In this document: positions 1-6,696 of the stretch, in pieces
Layout of the letters: every line of letters begins with the position of its first letter
Position numbering within the stretch: position 1 is the stretch's first letter
NCBI GenBank assembly: GCA_030622585.1
Contig: JAUXFZ010000078.1
Location: forward strand, 1 to 8,534
Direction of reading: 5' to 3'
From: Myxococcales bacterium
GTDB taxonomy: Bacteria; Myxococcota_A; Polyangia; Polyangiales; Houyiibacteriaceae
DNA: 8,534 nt
Notes under the pieces: generated by a model
What the model saw: only the letters and a program-made list of their open reading frames with translations
The model's database searches: none
What the model was told of the DNA's origin: nothing
Made by a program: the position numbers and the translations under genes

Positions 1-1916
1 ATGGCTACGATCCGACTTCGATCCCGGTCTGGATCGAGCTGCCGGCCCGCACGGGTTTGGCGCCGTCGTTTGCGGCGCCAGCGGACATACAGCACACCCA
101 CCCCGAACGTACTCATGATCGCGATAAACCAACGCCAGTCGGGGCGGAACGGAATCGGGCCGAAATCTTGCTCGTCGCCTAAGCGGTCGTCCGATTGCGA
201 AGCGCGGCGGGCTCCACGGAACGACCGGTACCACGCTGCAAGGCCCCGGAGTGTCTGGGCTTGGTCTCGAATGTTGTACTCGACCACGTAGTCGGCCCAG
301 CGCACGCGCATGGCGTCCATCATCTGGCGGAGCTTGACCGCCAAGCCCGAGGGGGTGGTGAAGACCTGCCCGGAGGCCGGCGTGGGGTCGAACGTGGTCC
401 ATCGCCCGTTGATGAGCACTTCGACCCAGCTATGGGCGTTTCCATTGCGAACGGCGTAGTAGTCGCCGTAGGGGTTGTAGTCCGCACCGAGAAAGCCGGT
501 GACATTGCGCGCTGGCAGCCCGAGCGAGCGCATCATGAGAGCCATCGCCGTGGAGAAATATTCGCAGTGCCCCGCCTTCGCTTCGAACAAGAAGACGTGC
601 AGCGGGTCTTTGCCTTCAGTGACGGGTTGGTCGAGGGTGTAGCGGAAGTTGCCACCTCCGCGCAGGTAGCGCTCCACGAGCTGGGCCTGGGCGTATGGAT
701 TGGAGGCGCCCCGCACCACTTCTCGCGCCAAGTCGGCCACTCGCCCGTAGCCAGCGGGAACCTCCACGTAGTGTTTGCGAAGGGCCGAGGGGATGCGTTC
801 CGCAAAACCGCGGCGGTTCGGCGCGACGGAAGCCTTGTACGTGAGGGGACCTTGGACGCTGCCGCCGTAGCGAATGTCTAGGCCGGGAGCGTGCGTAATC
901 CGCCGGTATCGATCGCGACCGGCACGAACGGTGGGCGGGACCCGGAGTGCCACGGTGCCCTCGGGGAGGAACAAGACCGCCTCGTCCATGGGGTCGAGAA
1001 TGATCTCGTACTCTTGATCCTCGGGTTGGGGCGGACGGAAAACAATGTACTCGTCTTGAAGCCGATTGAGCACGAGGCCTGTCGTTCGGGTACGGGACCA
1101 ACGGCCTTCGCTGTAACGGTCGAACGAGGTACCACGCAGACGCACTCCGATGGACTGTGGTGGCGGGTTGGGCCTGGTCTTGGGCTTGACCCGCATGACC
1201 ACCGTCGGGTCATCGCGGATCGTCCCGAAACCGCCCAGCTCGACGTCGTCGCCGAAACCGGCGACCGATTGCGTCGTCGTGCCCAGGCTGGACAAGTAGC
1301 CCATTCCGACGCGCGGGAACGCAAAGAACATGGCCGCTGTCAGTACGAAAAGCGGGACAGCGAGCAGCGTCGTGCCACCGAAGAATGCAGCCGTCGCGAA
1401 CTCCTCGCTGTTGAGCTCGCCACGAAGCATGGGGGTGCCGGCACCGTGTTGGGCCTCCAACTCTTTTCGAAGATGGGTGAGCGCGAGCATCCACGGCATG
1501 ACGACGACGAAGCCGAAGAACACGACAGCGTAATCGAGACCGGCCGACAGCACGGTGCCGGCGATCAGGTGCAAGAACCCGAGGATGGCGATCTGCTGAT
1601 AGTCGGCCGCGGTTTTGCGATGTGAAAGGCGGGAGATCTGAAGGAAGGCCGCGTATTGCACGCCAACGCTGAGCAACGCTTCTCCGGAAAACGCGCGCGC
1701 GATCTGCACGAAGAGAAACACGACCGCCATCGCGTTCCAGAAGCGGGAGTATCCGGCCCGGTCGAGAAGCGGCGGCTCGGCAAACCAGCTCGCGACGAAC
1801 CCCGCGACGAGGAGCACCGATTCGACGGGGCTGAACGTCGTGCCGAGCATGAGCGCGCTCAGGCCGAGGCCTGCGAACAGGTAGGTAACGAGCTTGTGAG
1901 CGAAGGCGAACCTCAT
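1..1916 (-). CDS. TgpA-like membrane transglutaminase (3' end outside window)
   Basis: This is a membrane-anchored protein with an extracytoplasmic transglutaminase-like (cysteine-protease fold) domain, of the DUF3488/TgpA type. I translated the frame at both ends and at several internal stretches; it is open from the ATG at 1916 to the window edge, giving 638 visible residues. The N-terminus (about residues 9-201) holds several hydrophobic helices, for example near 9-25, 30-47, 62-77, 109-125, 126-146 and 183-201. A soluble region follows with the expected catalytic triad: Cys451 in AGHCEYF, His495 in HSWVEV and Asp510 in FDPTP. Another membrane helix lies near 595-611, followed by a very basic segment (WRRKRRRQ). 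Family members usually run to about 650-750 residues, so little is missing. The start overlaps the DUF58 stop as ATGA, so translation is probably coupled. In Pseudomonas TgpA is an important inner-membrane protein; the substrate is not settled. Family assignment is secure, the precise function is not. Confidence 0.93.
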   Translation of the reverse strand, partial: MRFAFAHKLVTYLFAGLGLSALMLGTTFSPVESVLLVAGFVASWFAEPPLLDRAGYSRFWNAMAVVFLFVQIARAFSGEALLSVGVQYAAFLQISRLSHRKTAADYQQIAILGFLHLIAGTVLSAGLDYAVVFFGFVVVMPWMLALTHLRKELEAQHGAGTPMLRGELNSEEFATAAFFGGTTLLAVPLFVLTAAMFFAFPRVGMGYLSSLGTTTQSVAGFGDDVELGGFGTIRDDPTVVMRVKPKTRPNPPPQSIGVRLRGTSFDRYSEGRWSRTRTTGLVLNRLQDEYIVFRPPQPEDQEYEIILDPMDEAVLFLPEGTVALRVPPTVRAGRDRYRRITHAPGLDIRYGGSVQGPLTYKASVAPNRRGFAERIPSALRKHYVEVPAGYGRVADLAREVVRGASNPYAQAQLVERYLRGGGNFRYTLDQPVTEGKDPLHVFLFEAKAGHCEYFSTAMALMMRSLGLPARNVTGFLGADYNPYGDYYAVRNGNAHSWVEVLINGRWTTFDPTPASGQVFTTPSGLAVKLRQMMDAMRVRWADYVVEYNIRDQAQTLRGLAAWYRSFRGARRASQSDDRLGDEQDFGPIPFRPDWRWFIAIMSTFGVGVLYVRWRRKRRRQTRAGRQLDPDRDRSRIVA

Positions 1917-2905
1917 GCGGCCCACCGCTTCTTCTTGCGACTCTCGGGCGCCCGCGCCCGGCATGGCCGCAGGAGAGCGAGAAAACGCCAGATGGGGTCA
2001 GGTGGGGTGCCCCCGGCGACCAGTGGTGAGACGCTGTCGTTGGTCTGAACCTGAACCGAAACGCCTTGGGTGAGGTAGGCGGCGGTGGCGGTCGCCACCT
2101 CGGAAATCGAGAGCTCGAAGCGCTCTGTCCAGGCGGCTTCGTCCTCGGCGCTCACCGCGAGAAGGTTGTTCACCGTCAGCGTCACGAGGGCATTCGAATC
2201 CCGTTCGTGTTCGCGCACGACGAGCTCGCCCCGACTTGCTGTTCGCTTCCAATGAATGTCCCTCGCCTCGTCCCCCTCCCGGTAAAAACGGACGCTGCCG
2301 GCGAACTCGCTGCCCCGGCCCGTCTGATGGATGGGCGCCGCATCGCCCTGCATGGGACGCGTGGCCGGCGTTGCAACGTGTTCGAGCAACTGAGGATAGA
2401 CGATGAGCTCGTCGGGAAGGTACGTGATGTAACCCTTCTCGATGAGGCCGAACGGGTAGCGCGTGAGCACCCGCATCGTGCCGAGCTCGATGATCCCCCG
2501 GCGCTTCGTTTCGAAGCCGTAGCTCGCGGCCTGGGTCTCGCCGGGCCCGACGCGAACGAACCTCGCCGGTTCAGTCTCGGCCCCGTCGAGCTCGTCGATG
2601 ATTTCGATCGAAATGCTGGAGAGCCAGCGCTTCTCGTTGAGCAGCGCCACATCCATGTAGGCGCGCCGCCCGGCGAACAGTCGCGTCGGGAGCGTGCGTT
2701 TGATCTGGATCCTCCAGAGCGCCAGGTCGCTGAGCACGCCGCTCACGAGTAAGAGGCTGAGGAGCAGACCAAGCACCAGGTAGAGGAGGTTGTTGGCGGT
2801 GTTGACGGCCGCGAGGCCGACACCGATCGTGATGAAGAGGAAGGCTCGCCCCTCGCGCGTAAGTCGAAACTTCCGTCTGCTCCGTCTTCGTCGAAAGATC
2901 CGCAT
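1913..2905 (-). CDS. DUF58 domain membrane protein
   Basis: The 330-residue product is a DUF58 protein, a family with a von Willebrand factor A-like fold that is almost always encoded next to MoxR ATPases. A strongly basic N-terminus (RRRRSRRKFR) is followed by two closely spaced hydrophobic helices (about residues 20-37 and 39-58), placing most of the protein on one face of the inner membrane. The hallmark DUF58 block lies at about 198-232 and contains GSEFAGSVRFYREGD followed by RDIHWKRTASRGELVVRE. The length is typical. It starts 12 bases after the MoxR stop with no clear Shine-Dalgarno sequence, so coupled translation is likely. Its last codons (basic tail SRKKKRWAA) overlap the transglutaminase start by four bases. 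Known DUF58 proteins are proposed partners of MoxR in assembling or activating envelope proteins; the target here is unknown. Confidence 0.95.
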   Translation of the reverse strand: MRIFRRRRSRRKFRLTREGRAFLFITIGVGLAAVNTANNLLYLVLGLLLSLLLVSGVLSDLALWRIQIKRTLPTRLFAGRRAYMDVALLNEKRWLSSISIEIIDELDGAETEPARFVRVGPGETQAASYGFETKRRGIIELGTMRVLTRYPFGLIEKGYITYLPDELIVYPQLLEHVATPATRPMQGDAAPIHQTGRGSEFAGSVRFYREGDEARDIHWKRTASRGELVVREHERDSNALVTLTVNNLLAVSAEDEAAWTERFELSISEVATATAAYLTQGVSVQVQTNDSVSPLVAGGTPPDPIWRFLALLRPCRARAPESRKKKRWAA

Positions 2906-2920
2906 TGATCGGGCCGATCA
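2906..2920. repeat. 15-base palindrome in the MoxR-DUF58 junction
   Basis: TGATCGG, one central base, then CCGATCA form a perfect 7-base inverted repeat. It fills the whole gap between the MoxR stop codon (which is part of the left arm on the minus strand) and the DUF58 ATG. In mRNA it would form a hairpin only if the one-base centre were opened to a loop of at least three bases, leaving about a 6-base stem. As DNA it looks like a compact protein-binding palindrome. A chance origin is possible; no function is known. Confidence 0.5.
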
Positions 2921-3883
2921 GATAGGGACAGCCACGACGGTGAGTAGCTCGCGAATCACGCGTTGCGCGTCGTCGCGAGCCGCTCCGCCGCCCACACCGC
3001 CACTCACCTTCACCCTGTGGGCCAGGACGGGGCCTGCGAGGGCTTTGACGTCGTCGGGAAGCACGAAGGTCCGCCCTTCGACCAAAGCCCGAGCCCGCAC
3101 CGCGCGTTCGAAACCGAGTGCACCGCGCGTGGAGACGCCGATCGACAGCAGAGGCGTGTTGCGCGTGGCGATCACGATTCGATGCAGGTAGTCGAGGATC
3201 GCGTCGTCCACCCGGACCGAGTCGACGGCTTGCTGCACATGTCGAAGCTCGCCGGCGCTCATGACCGCCTCGAGCTGTTGCACCGGATCGGCACCGCGAC
3301 GAGTAAGCACCTCGCGTTCGACGCTCGGCGGCGGGTAGCCGATGCTCAGCCGCACGAGAAAGCGATCGAGCTGCGACTCCGGCAGAGGATACGTGCCGTA
3401 AAATTCTTGCGGGTTCTGCGTAGCCACGACGAAGAACGGCTCTTCGAGCTTGTGCGTTTCACCGTCGATCGAAACCTGGCGTTCATCCATGGCTTCGAGG
3501 AGGGCGCTTTGTGTCTTGGGCGTTGTGCGATTGACCTCGTCCGCGAGGAGGACCTGCGTGAAGATCGGACCCGGCCGAAACTCGAATGTGCTCTGCAGCT
3601 GATTGAACACGTTGCCGCCCAATACATCCGTGGGCATCAAATCGGAGGTGCATTGAAGGCGCCGGAAGGTAACGCCTACCGACGCCGCGAGGGCCCGAGC
3701 CAGAGTTGTTTTTCCGACGCCGGGGACGTCCTCGAGAAGCAAGTGACCCCGCGCCAAGAGCGACACGACGGCCAACTTGATGACTTCTTCTTTGCCTCGG
3801 ACGACGAGCCCGATGTTCCGGACGAGGCGCTGCGACGACTGAGTCGCGTTTTCAGAGATGTGCGCGACGCTGGGTTGAGCCAC
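2918..3883 (-). CDS. MoxR-family AAA+ ATPase
   Basis: This is a MoxR-type AAA+ ATPase, cytoplasmic and chaperone-like, that remodels partner proteins using ATP. Counting from the chosen GTG start (321 residues), Walker A is at 52-60 (DVPGVGKTT, Lys58), Walker B at 112-116 (LLADE), sensor 1 at Asn157 in VVATQNP and the arginine-finger motif at LPESQLDRF (Arg174). A C-terminal lid domain with the usual STRGALGFERAVRARA segment follows. The frame continues upstream to an ATG at 3967. I prefer GTG at 3883 because the extra 28 residues do not resemble the family, they cover the likely promoter, and 321 residues is the usual length. No good Shine-Dalgarno precedes GTG, so the exact start is uncertain. 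It is the first gene of the MoxR-DUF58-transglutaminase operon. Confidence 0.93.
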   Translation of the reverse strand: MAQPSVAHISENATQSSQRLVRNIGLVVRGKEEVIKLAVVSLLARGHLLLEDVPGVGKTTLARALAASVGVTFRRLQCTSDLMPTDVLGGNVFNQLQSTFEFRPGPIFTQVLLADEVNRTTPKTQSALLEAMDERQVSIDGETHKLEEPFFVVATQNPQEFYGTYPLPESQLDRFLVRLSIGYPPPSVEREVLTRRGADPVQQLEAVMSAGELRHVQQAVDSVRVDDAILDYLHRIVIATRNTPLLSIGVSTRGALGFERAVRARALVEGRTFVLPDDVKALAGPVLAHRVKVSGGVGGGAARDDAQRVIRELLTVVAVPI

Positions 3884-3918
3884 CCATGGAGCGTACCACA
3901 GCCGACTGTATGGGTACA

Positions 3919-3948
3919 ATATTACAATGCCACTGACCCTCTGGTCAG
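3919..3948 (-). promoter_or_regulatory. candidate sigma70-like promoter of the MoxR operon
   Basis: On the minus strand, CTGACC (3948-3943, four of six matches to TTGACA) is followed after 18 bases by TAATAT (3924-3919, four of six matches to TATAAT) inside an unusually AT-rich patch. Transcription would begin near 3912, about 28 bases before the GTG chosen for MoxR. The -35 element lies in one arm of a small inverted repeat. Matches are modest, so this is a proposal only. Confidence 0.35.
3933..3948. repeat. small inverted repeat overlapping the candidate -35 box
   Basis: CTGACC and GGTCAG form a perfect 6-base inverted repeat around a 4-base centre (CTCT). There is no following T-run on either strand, so it is not a typical intrinsic terminator. 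Because one arm coincides with the proposed -35 element, it could be an operator for a regulator of the MoxR operon. Six-base arms can arise by chance. Confidence 0.3.
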
Positions 3949-3970
3949 GATTCCACTGTTTGTCCACAGG

Positions 3971-3993
3971 CGAGGGGAGGAGGAAAGGTTGGG
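3971..3993 (-). terminator. possible Rho-dependent termination (rut-like) segment
   Basis: Immediately after the patatin TAG, the minus-strand transcript is C-rich and G-poor: 14 C and only 1 G in these 23 bases, in CCUUUCCUCCUCCCC-type sequence. Such unstructured C-over-G stretches are what Rho loads onto. No intrinsic hairpin with a T-tract is visible in the gap before MoxR, so Rho could separate the patatin operon from the MoxR operon. The segment is shorter than typical rut sites. Confidence 0.25.
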
Positions 3994-5241
3994 CTATTCC
4001 GGGGGCTTGGACTCTGAATGTTCCAGCGTCTCCACAGTGTTGGATGGGGATAGGATGGCGTCGGGGTCTTCGAAGAGAAACGCCTCGATCTCGTCTCGCC
4101 TCGCGTGCGCATCGCGGCGCCCCATTTCGATGAGGGTCTGCGCGAAGCCACCGTCGAACAAGAGGTAGCTCGCCAGGTCGGCGTCCGCCCCAGCGCCGAC
4201 GTCCAGCATGCTGATGAACGCGCGACCGAGGGCCTTGCCGAAACGGACGCGATTGGAAGCGAGATAGTCGGAGGCAACCTGGCCGATGTCGGTGCTGGGC
4301 CGCAGCACGAGCGAGTTGAGCAAGCGGCGCTCTGCCAACGCACCGCGCGCTTTGGCGGCGTCGTTGATGCGGTCGAGGAACTCGGGCCCGTAAGCGTGGA
4401 TGCCGTCCTTCAGGAAATCGTTGATGCGCTGCACCTCCAGAAGATCGGTGTTGAGGTGATCGAGTAGAAACGCATTGAGCACCTTGCCGAGCATGTAGGT
4501 CGCACCAGGGTACTTACCGTCTTGCACGGCGCGCCGCCCCGGTTCGTGTGGAGTCGAAAGCCCAACCACCAGCAGGCGATTCATCCCGAGGTGCACCGAA
4601 GGGCCCATTGGCGTGTTGAGGCGAAGACCTCCGTCGCAATGGATCTCGTCGCCGATATCGACCGCTGGGAAGATCAGCGGAATCGCTGCGGATGCGAGCA
4701 CGTGGTGCTGGCCGATCTTGGCCCGCCGGACCAGCGCGTGGAGGCCCAAACCTTTGGGAATTCCAACGCCGGGAGCCGCGTCCACGAAAATCACCGGCTG
4801 CCCAGTGCCGACGTGCGTTGTGCTGACGGTCAGGCCGCGGAGGACGCCACTTTGGATGTTCCGCCGGAGCCGTCGCCATCGAACGGCCCTTCCCACAAGG
4901 GCAGATAGGGGTGCCGGGTCGAACACCCCGCGCGCGTGACCGGTGCCACCGAGGAGCACGCGGTAGAGGCCTGCGGCCTGCTTGAAACCAAACCCGAGCA
5001 CGTCTGGAAGCTCGAGGTCCGCCCAGAACGAGACCAGATCTTTCATGGCGGCGGGCATCTCGCCAATAGCCGAGGCGACGAATGCGCCGTTGACCGCACC
5101 GACGCTGGTCCCCGAAATTAGATCAACCTTTGGGGCGTTGCCCTGTGCGTCTGCGAACTCGCTGAAAATGTACTCGAGGACGCCGACTTCGTACGCGCCT
5201 CGTGCGCCGCCCCCTGAAAGTATCAAGCCTAAACCACTCAA
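3994..5241 (-). CDS. patatin-like phospholipase (acyl hydrolase)
   Basis: This is a patatin-like serine lipid acyl hydrolase with a Ser-Asp dyad. From the chosen start (415 residues) the oxyanion-hole motif GGGARGAYEVG is at 10-20, the nucleophile elbow GTSVG has Ser46, and the catalytic Asp203 sits in HCDGGL. These three motifs in order define the family. About 200 further residues form a C-terminal region including NSLVLRPSTDIG and ADLASYLLFDGGFAQTLIE; I recall similar tails in patatin proteins of Myxococcota, but cannot check. The frame extends upstream to 5442, but that part is read inside the preceding gene. TTG at 5241 is preferred: it overlaps the upstream stop as TTGA, has GAGG seven bases upstream, and places GGGxRG at the usual position near the N-terminus. 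No signal peptide is visible, so it is probably cytoplasmic or membrane-peripheral. Likely substrates are phospholipids; the real substrate is unknown. Confidence 0.92.
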   Translation of the reverse strand: MSGLGLILSGGGARGAYEVGVLEYIFSEFADAQGNAPKVDLISGTSVGAVNGAFVASAIGEMPAAMKDLVSFWADLELPDVLGFGFKQAAGLYRVLLGGTGHARGVFDPAPLSALVGRAVRWRRLRRNIQSGVLRGLTVSTTHVGTGQPVIFVDAAPGVGIPKGLGLHALVRRAKIGQHHVLASAAIPLIFPAVDIGDEIHCDGGLRLNTPMGPSVHLGMNRLLVVGLSTPHEPGRRAVQDGKYPGATYMLGKVLNAFLLDHLNTDLLEVQRINDFLKDGIHAYGPEFLDRINDAAKARGALAERRLLNSLVLRPSTDIGQVASDYLASNRVRFGKALGRAFISMLDVGAGADADLASYLLFDGGFAQTLIEMGRRDAHARRDEIEAFLFEDPDAILSPSNTVETLEHSESKPPE

Positions 5242-5624
5242 GTTTTTTCCTCGCCCTCCAAGCCTAACAGTCGAACGGGGTTGCCGCAGAAATCGTCGCG
5301 CTGGAGCAGCAGGCGGATCTCCGGCGGAAGCCACAGGTCCCCGTGAGGCAGCCGGCGGAGCGCGCGGAGCAGTACCTCGGCGCGGCGCCACGGTGGGGCC
5401 GTGGGCGAGACGTAGAGCACGAGCCGACCCTCGACCGTACACAGGCCTCCGTCGATGTGGGCCTCCTCAGGGAGCTCCTCCTCGACCAAGCGAATCCCGA
5501 GACGTGAGAGTGCTCGTTCCAGCGATTCGAGTTGGAGCCCGGGACCCACGAGCGTAAGGTGCGGCGAGCGGCCGACCCCCGCAATCTGGTCGTTTGGGAG
5601 GCCGACCTGGTAAGATCGAGCCAC
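5238..5624 (-). CDS. 128-residue protein of unknown function
   Basis: I do not recognise a named family. The protein is small, soluble-looking and without a signal peptide or membrane helix. Visible pieces are a leucine-rich helix (LESLERALSRLGI, about 32-44), a central block GGLCTVEGRLVLYVSP (59-74), a basic helix (RRAEVLLRALRRL, 80-92) and LPPEIRLLL near the end (99-107). From memory, short unnamed conserved proteins with a GGLC-x-GR-x-VL block followed by a helix and a LPPE-like motif exist in deltaproteobacterial genomes; I cannot verify this. The start is a GTG with AGGTGA six bases upstream, a strong ribosome site; a later GTG (5549) lacks one. The stop overlaps the patatin TTG start, so the two are probably co-translated. 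Its start lies one base from the divergent aminotransferase start. Coding status is likely because the frame reads as a plausible globular protein, but conservation is untested. Confidence 0.7.
   Translation of the reverse strand: MARSYQVGLPNDQIAGVGRSPHLTLVGPGLQLESLERALSRLGIRLVEEELPEEAHIDGGLCTVEGRLVLYVSPTAPPWRRAEVLLRALRRLPHGDLWLPPEIRLLLQRDDFCGNPVRLLGLEGEEKT
5249..5252 (-). promoter_or_regulatory. ribosome binding site deciding the patatin TTG start
   Basis: GAGG on the minus strand lies seven bases (AAAAAAC) before TTG at 5241, with a second purine-rich GGAGG just upstream (5255-5259). This supports the TTG start over the longer frame and lies inside the end of the 128-residue gene, as expected for translational coupling. 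Confidence 0.6.
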
Positions 5625-5625
5625 T

Positions 5626-6696
5626 TTGATTCACCTGGCGAAACCGTGGATCGGCGAGGACGAGCAGCGCGCCGTCGCCGCTGTTCTCGAATCTGGACAA
5701 CTGGTGCAGGGACCGCTGGTCGAGCGTTTCGAGCAGGCGGTCGCCGCCCTGGTTGGCCGCCGGCACGCAGTCGCGGTGGCCAGCGGAACCGCCGCGCTGC
5801 AGCTCGCGCTCAAGGCGCTCCGAGTGGGGCCGGGCGACGAGGTGCTGTGCCCGGCTTTGAGCTGGCCGAGCCCGGCACATGCGGTTCGAGTTGCCGGGGC
5901 GAAGGTTCGGTTCGTCGACGTCGATCAAGCGGAGTGGAACAGCACCGCGGAGGCTCTGCGCGAAGCGCGCAACGGCAACACGAGAGCGGCGATCGTGATC
6001 GATCAGTTCGGCAATCCCGCGCGGGCTGAACAGATCCGCGAGGCGCTCGGGGCGCTGCCCATCATCGAAGATGCAGCCTGCGCACTCGGGAGCCGCTTCG
6101 CGAGCGGCCCGTGCGGCAGCCTCGGCAAGATATCGTGCCTGAGCTTTCATCCGCGGAAGATCCTAACGACGGGTGAGGGTGGAATGTGCCTCACCGACGA
6201 GGATGACCTTGCCGAAAAGCTCCGCATGCTGCGCAACCACGGACAGCTGCGCGGAGAGTTCGTCGTCGCGGCCGGCAACTCCCGGATGACCGACATTGCG
6301 GCCGCGCTCGGACTGGCGCAGCTCCAACGGCTCGACGAGATGGTCGCGCGACGCCGCGAGCTCGCCGCCCTCTATCGCGATGCGCTGGATGGCGAAGTCG
6401 ATCTCCAAAGCACGCCGTCGGGGTCGGAATCCAACTACCAAACTTTCGGTGTGATCCTGCCTCAGGGCCCCGACAGCAACGCTGTGCGCGAGAAAATGCG
6501 CGAGCGCGGCGTCGAAACCGGGCTCCTTTCGTTCGCGATTCATAAGCTCGGGAGCTTCGCGGGAAGTGAGGCTTCGCTGCCCATTGCCGAGCATCTCGCA
6601 GCACGGGGCATCGCCCTTCCGCTCTACCCGCAGATGCGCAACAACGAGGTCGACGAAGTGGTCCGAGGTCTGCGGGGGGTGCTCCATGGGGGATGA
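5626..6696 (+). CDS. DegT/DnrJ/EryC1/StrS family PLP aminotransferase
   Basis: This is a fold-type I pyridoxal-phosphate aminotransferase of the DegT/DnrJ/EryC1/StrS family, which usually aminates keto groups of nucleotide-linked sugars. The N-terminus (IHLAKPWIGEDE) and SGQLVQGPLVERFE are typical. VASGTAALQLAL (51-62) binds cofactor phosphate, IIEDAACALGS contains the pyridine-nitrogen partner Asp149, and SFHPRKILTTGEGG contains the Schiff-base Lys178. The 356 residues are slightly short but complete. The TTG start is chosen because the conserved N-terminus begins directly after it and no better in-frame codon is near; its ribosome site is weak. It overlaps the following ABC ATPase gene by 11 bases. 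No other sugar-nucleotide genes are present, so the substrate cannot be inferred. Family assignment is firm, substrate unknown. Confidence 0.93.
   Translation: MIHLAKPWIGEDEQRAVAAVLESGQLVQGPLVERFEQAVAALVGRRHAVAVASGTAALQLALKALRVGPGDEVLCPALSWPSPAHAVRVAGAKVRFVDVDQAEWNSTAEALREARNGNTRAAIVIDQFGNPARAEQIREALGALPIIEDAACALGSRFASGPCGSLGKISCLSFHPRKILTTGEGGMCLTDEDDLAEKLRMLRNHGQLRGEFVVAAGNSRMTDIAAALGLAQLQRLDEMVARRRELAALYRDALDGEVDLQSTPSGSESNYQTFGVILPQGPDSNAVREKMRERGVETGLLSFAIHKLGSFAGSEASLPIAEHLAARGIALPLYPQMRNNEVDEVVRGLRGVLHGG
5631..5636 (-). promoter_or_regulatory. ribosome binding site of the 128-residue gene, inside the opposite gene
   Basis: AGGTGA on the minus strand stands six bases before GTG at 5624. 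It falls within codons 2-4 of the plus-strand aminotransferase, so the leader of this transcript must be antisense to the start of that gene. Confidence 0.55.

Noticed and set aside
195..1625. Two long plus-strand frames (195-881 and 891-1625) opposite the transglutaminase
   Set aside because: The opposite strand encodes a membrane transglutaminase with the complete catalytic triad; these frames are its shadow.
2066..2752. 228-residue plus-strand frame opposite DUF58
   Set aside because: Antisense to a DUF58 protein with its signature intact; no independent ribosome site or motif.
3933..3948. Inverted repeat as an intrinsic terminator for the patatin gene
   Set aside because: The stem is only six bases and no T-run follows on either strand.
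3884..3967. Longer N-terminus for MoxR from ATG 3967
   Set aside because: The extra 28 residues do not look like the family, cover the AT-rich promoter-like patch and would make the protein longer than usual.
2963..4168. 401-residue open frame on the plus strand opposite MoxR
   Set aside because: It is antisense to a clear AAA+ ATPase with all motifs, has low-complexity charged composition and no recognisable motif; long antisense frames are common in GC-rich DNA.
5242..5442. 67-residue N-terminal extension of the patatin protein
   Set aside because: It is Arg/Pro/Ala-rich, lies out of frame inside the upstream gene, and would push the GGGxRG motif away from its usual N-terminal position; a good ribosome site supports TTG 5241.
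3884..5624. Patatin gene as part of an anti-phage system
   Set aside because: Some defence systems use patatin effectors, but no nucleotide cyclase, sensor, nuclease or mobile-element gene is present nearby, and the protein's long C-terminal region fits a stand-alone hydrolase.
6566..6685. 40-residue N-terminal extension of the ABC ATPase
   Set aside because: It lies wholly inside the aminotransferase gene in another frame; ATG 6686 has its own G-rich ribosome site and gives the normal family N-terminus.
5467..6687. Minus-strand frames 5467-6150 and 6163-6687 opposite the aminotransferase
   Set aside because: They oppose a well-conserved PLP enzyme and are rich in Arg/Ala without motifs.
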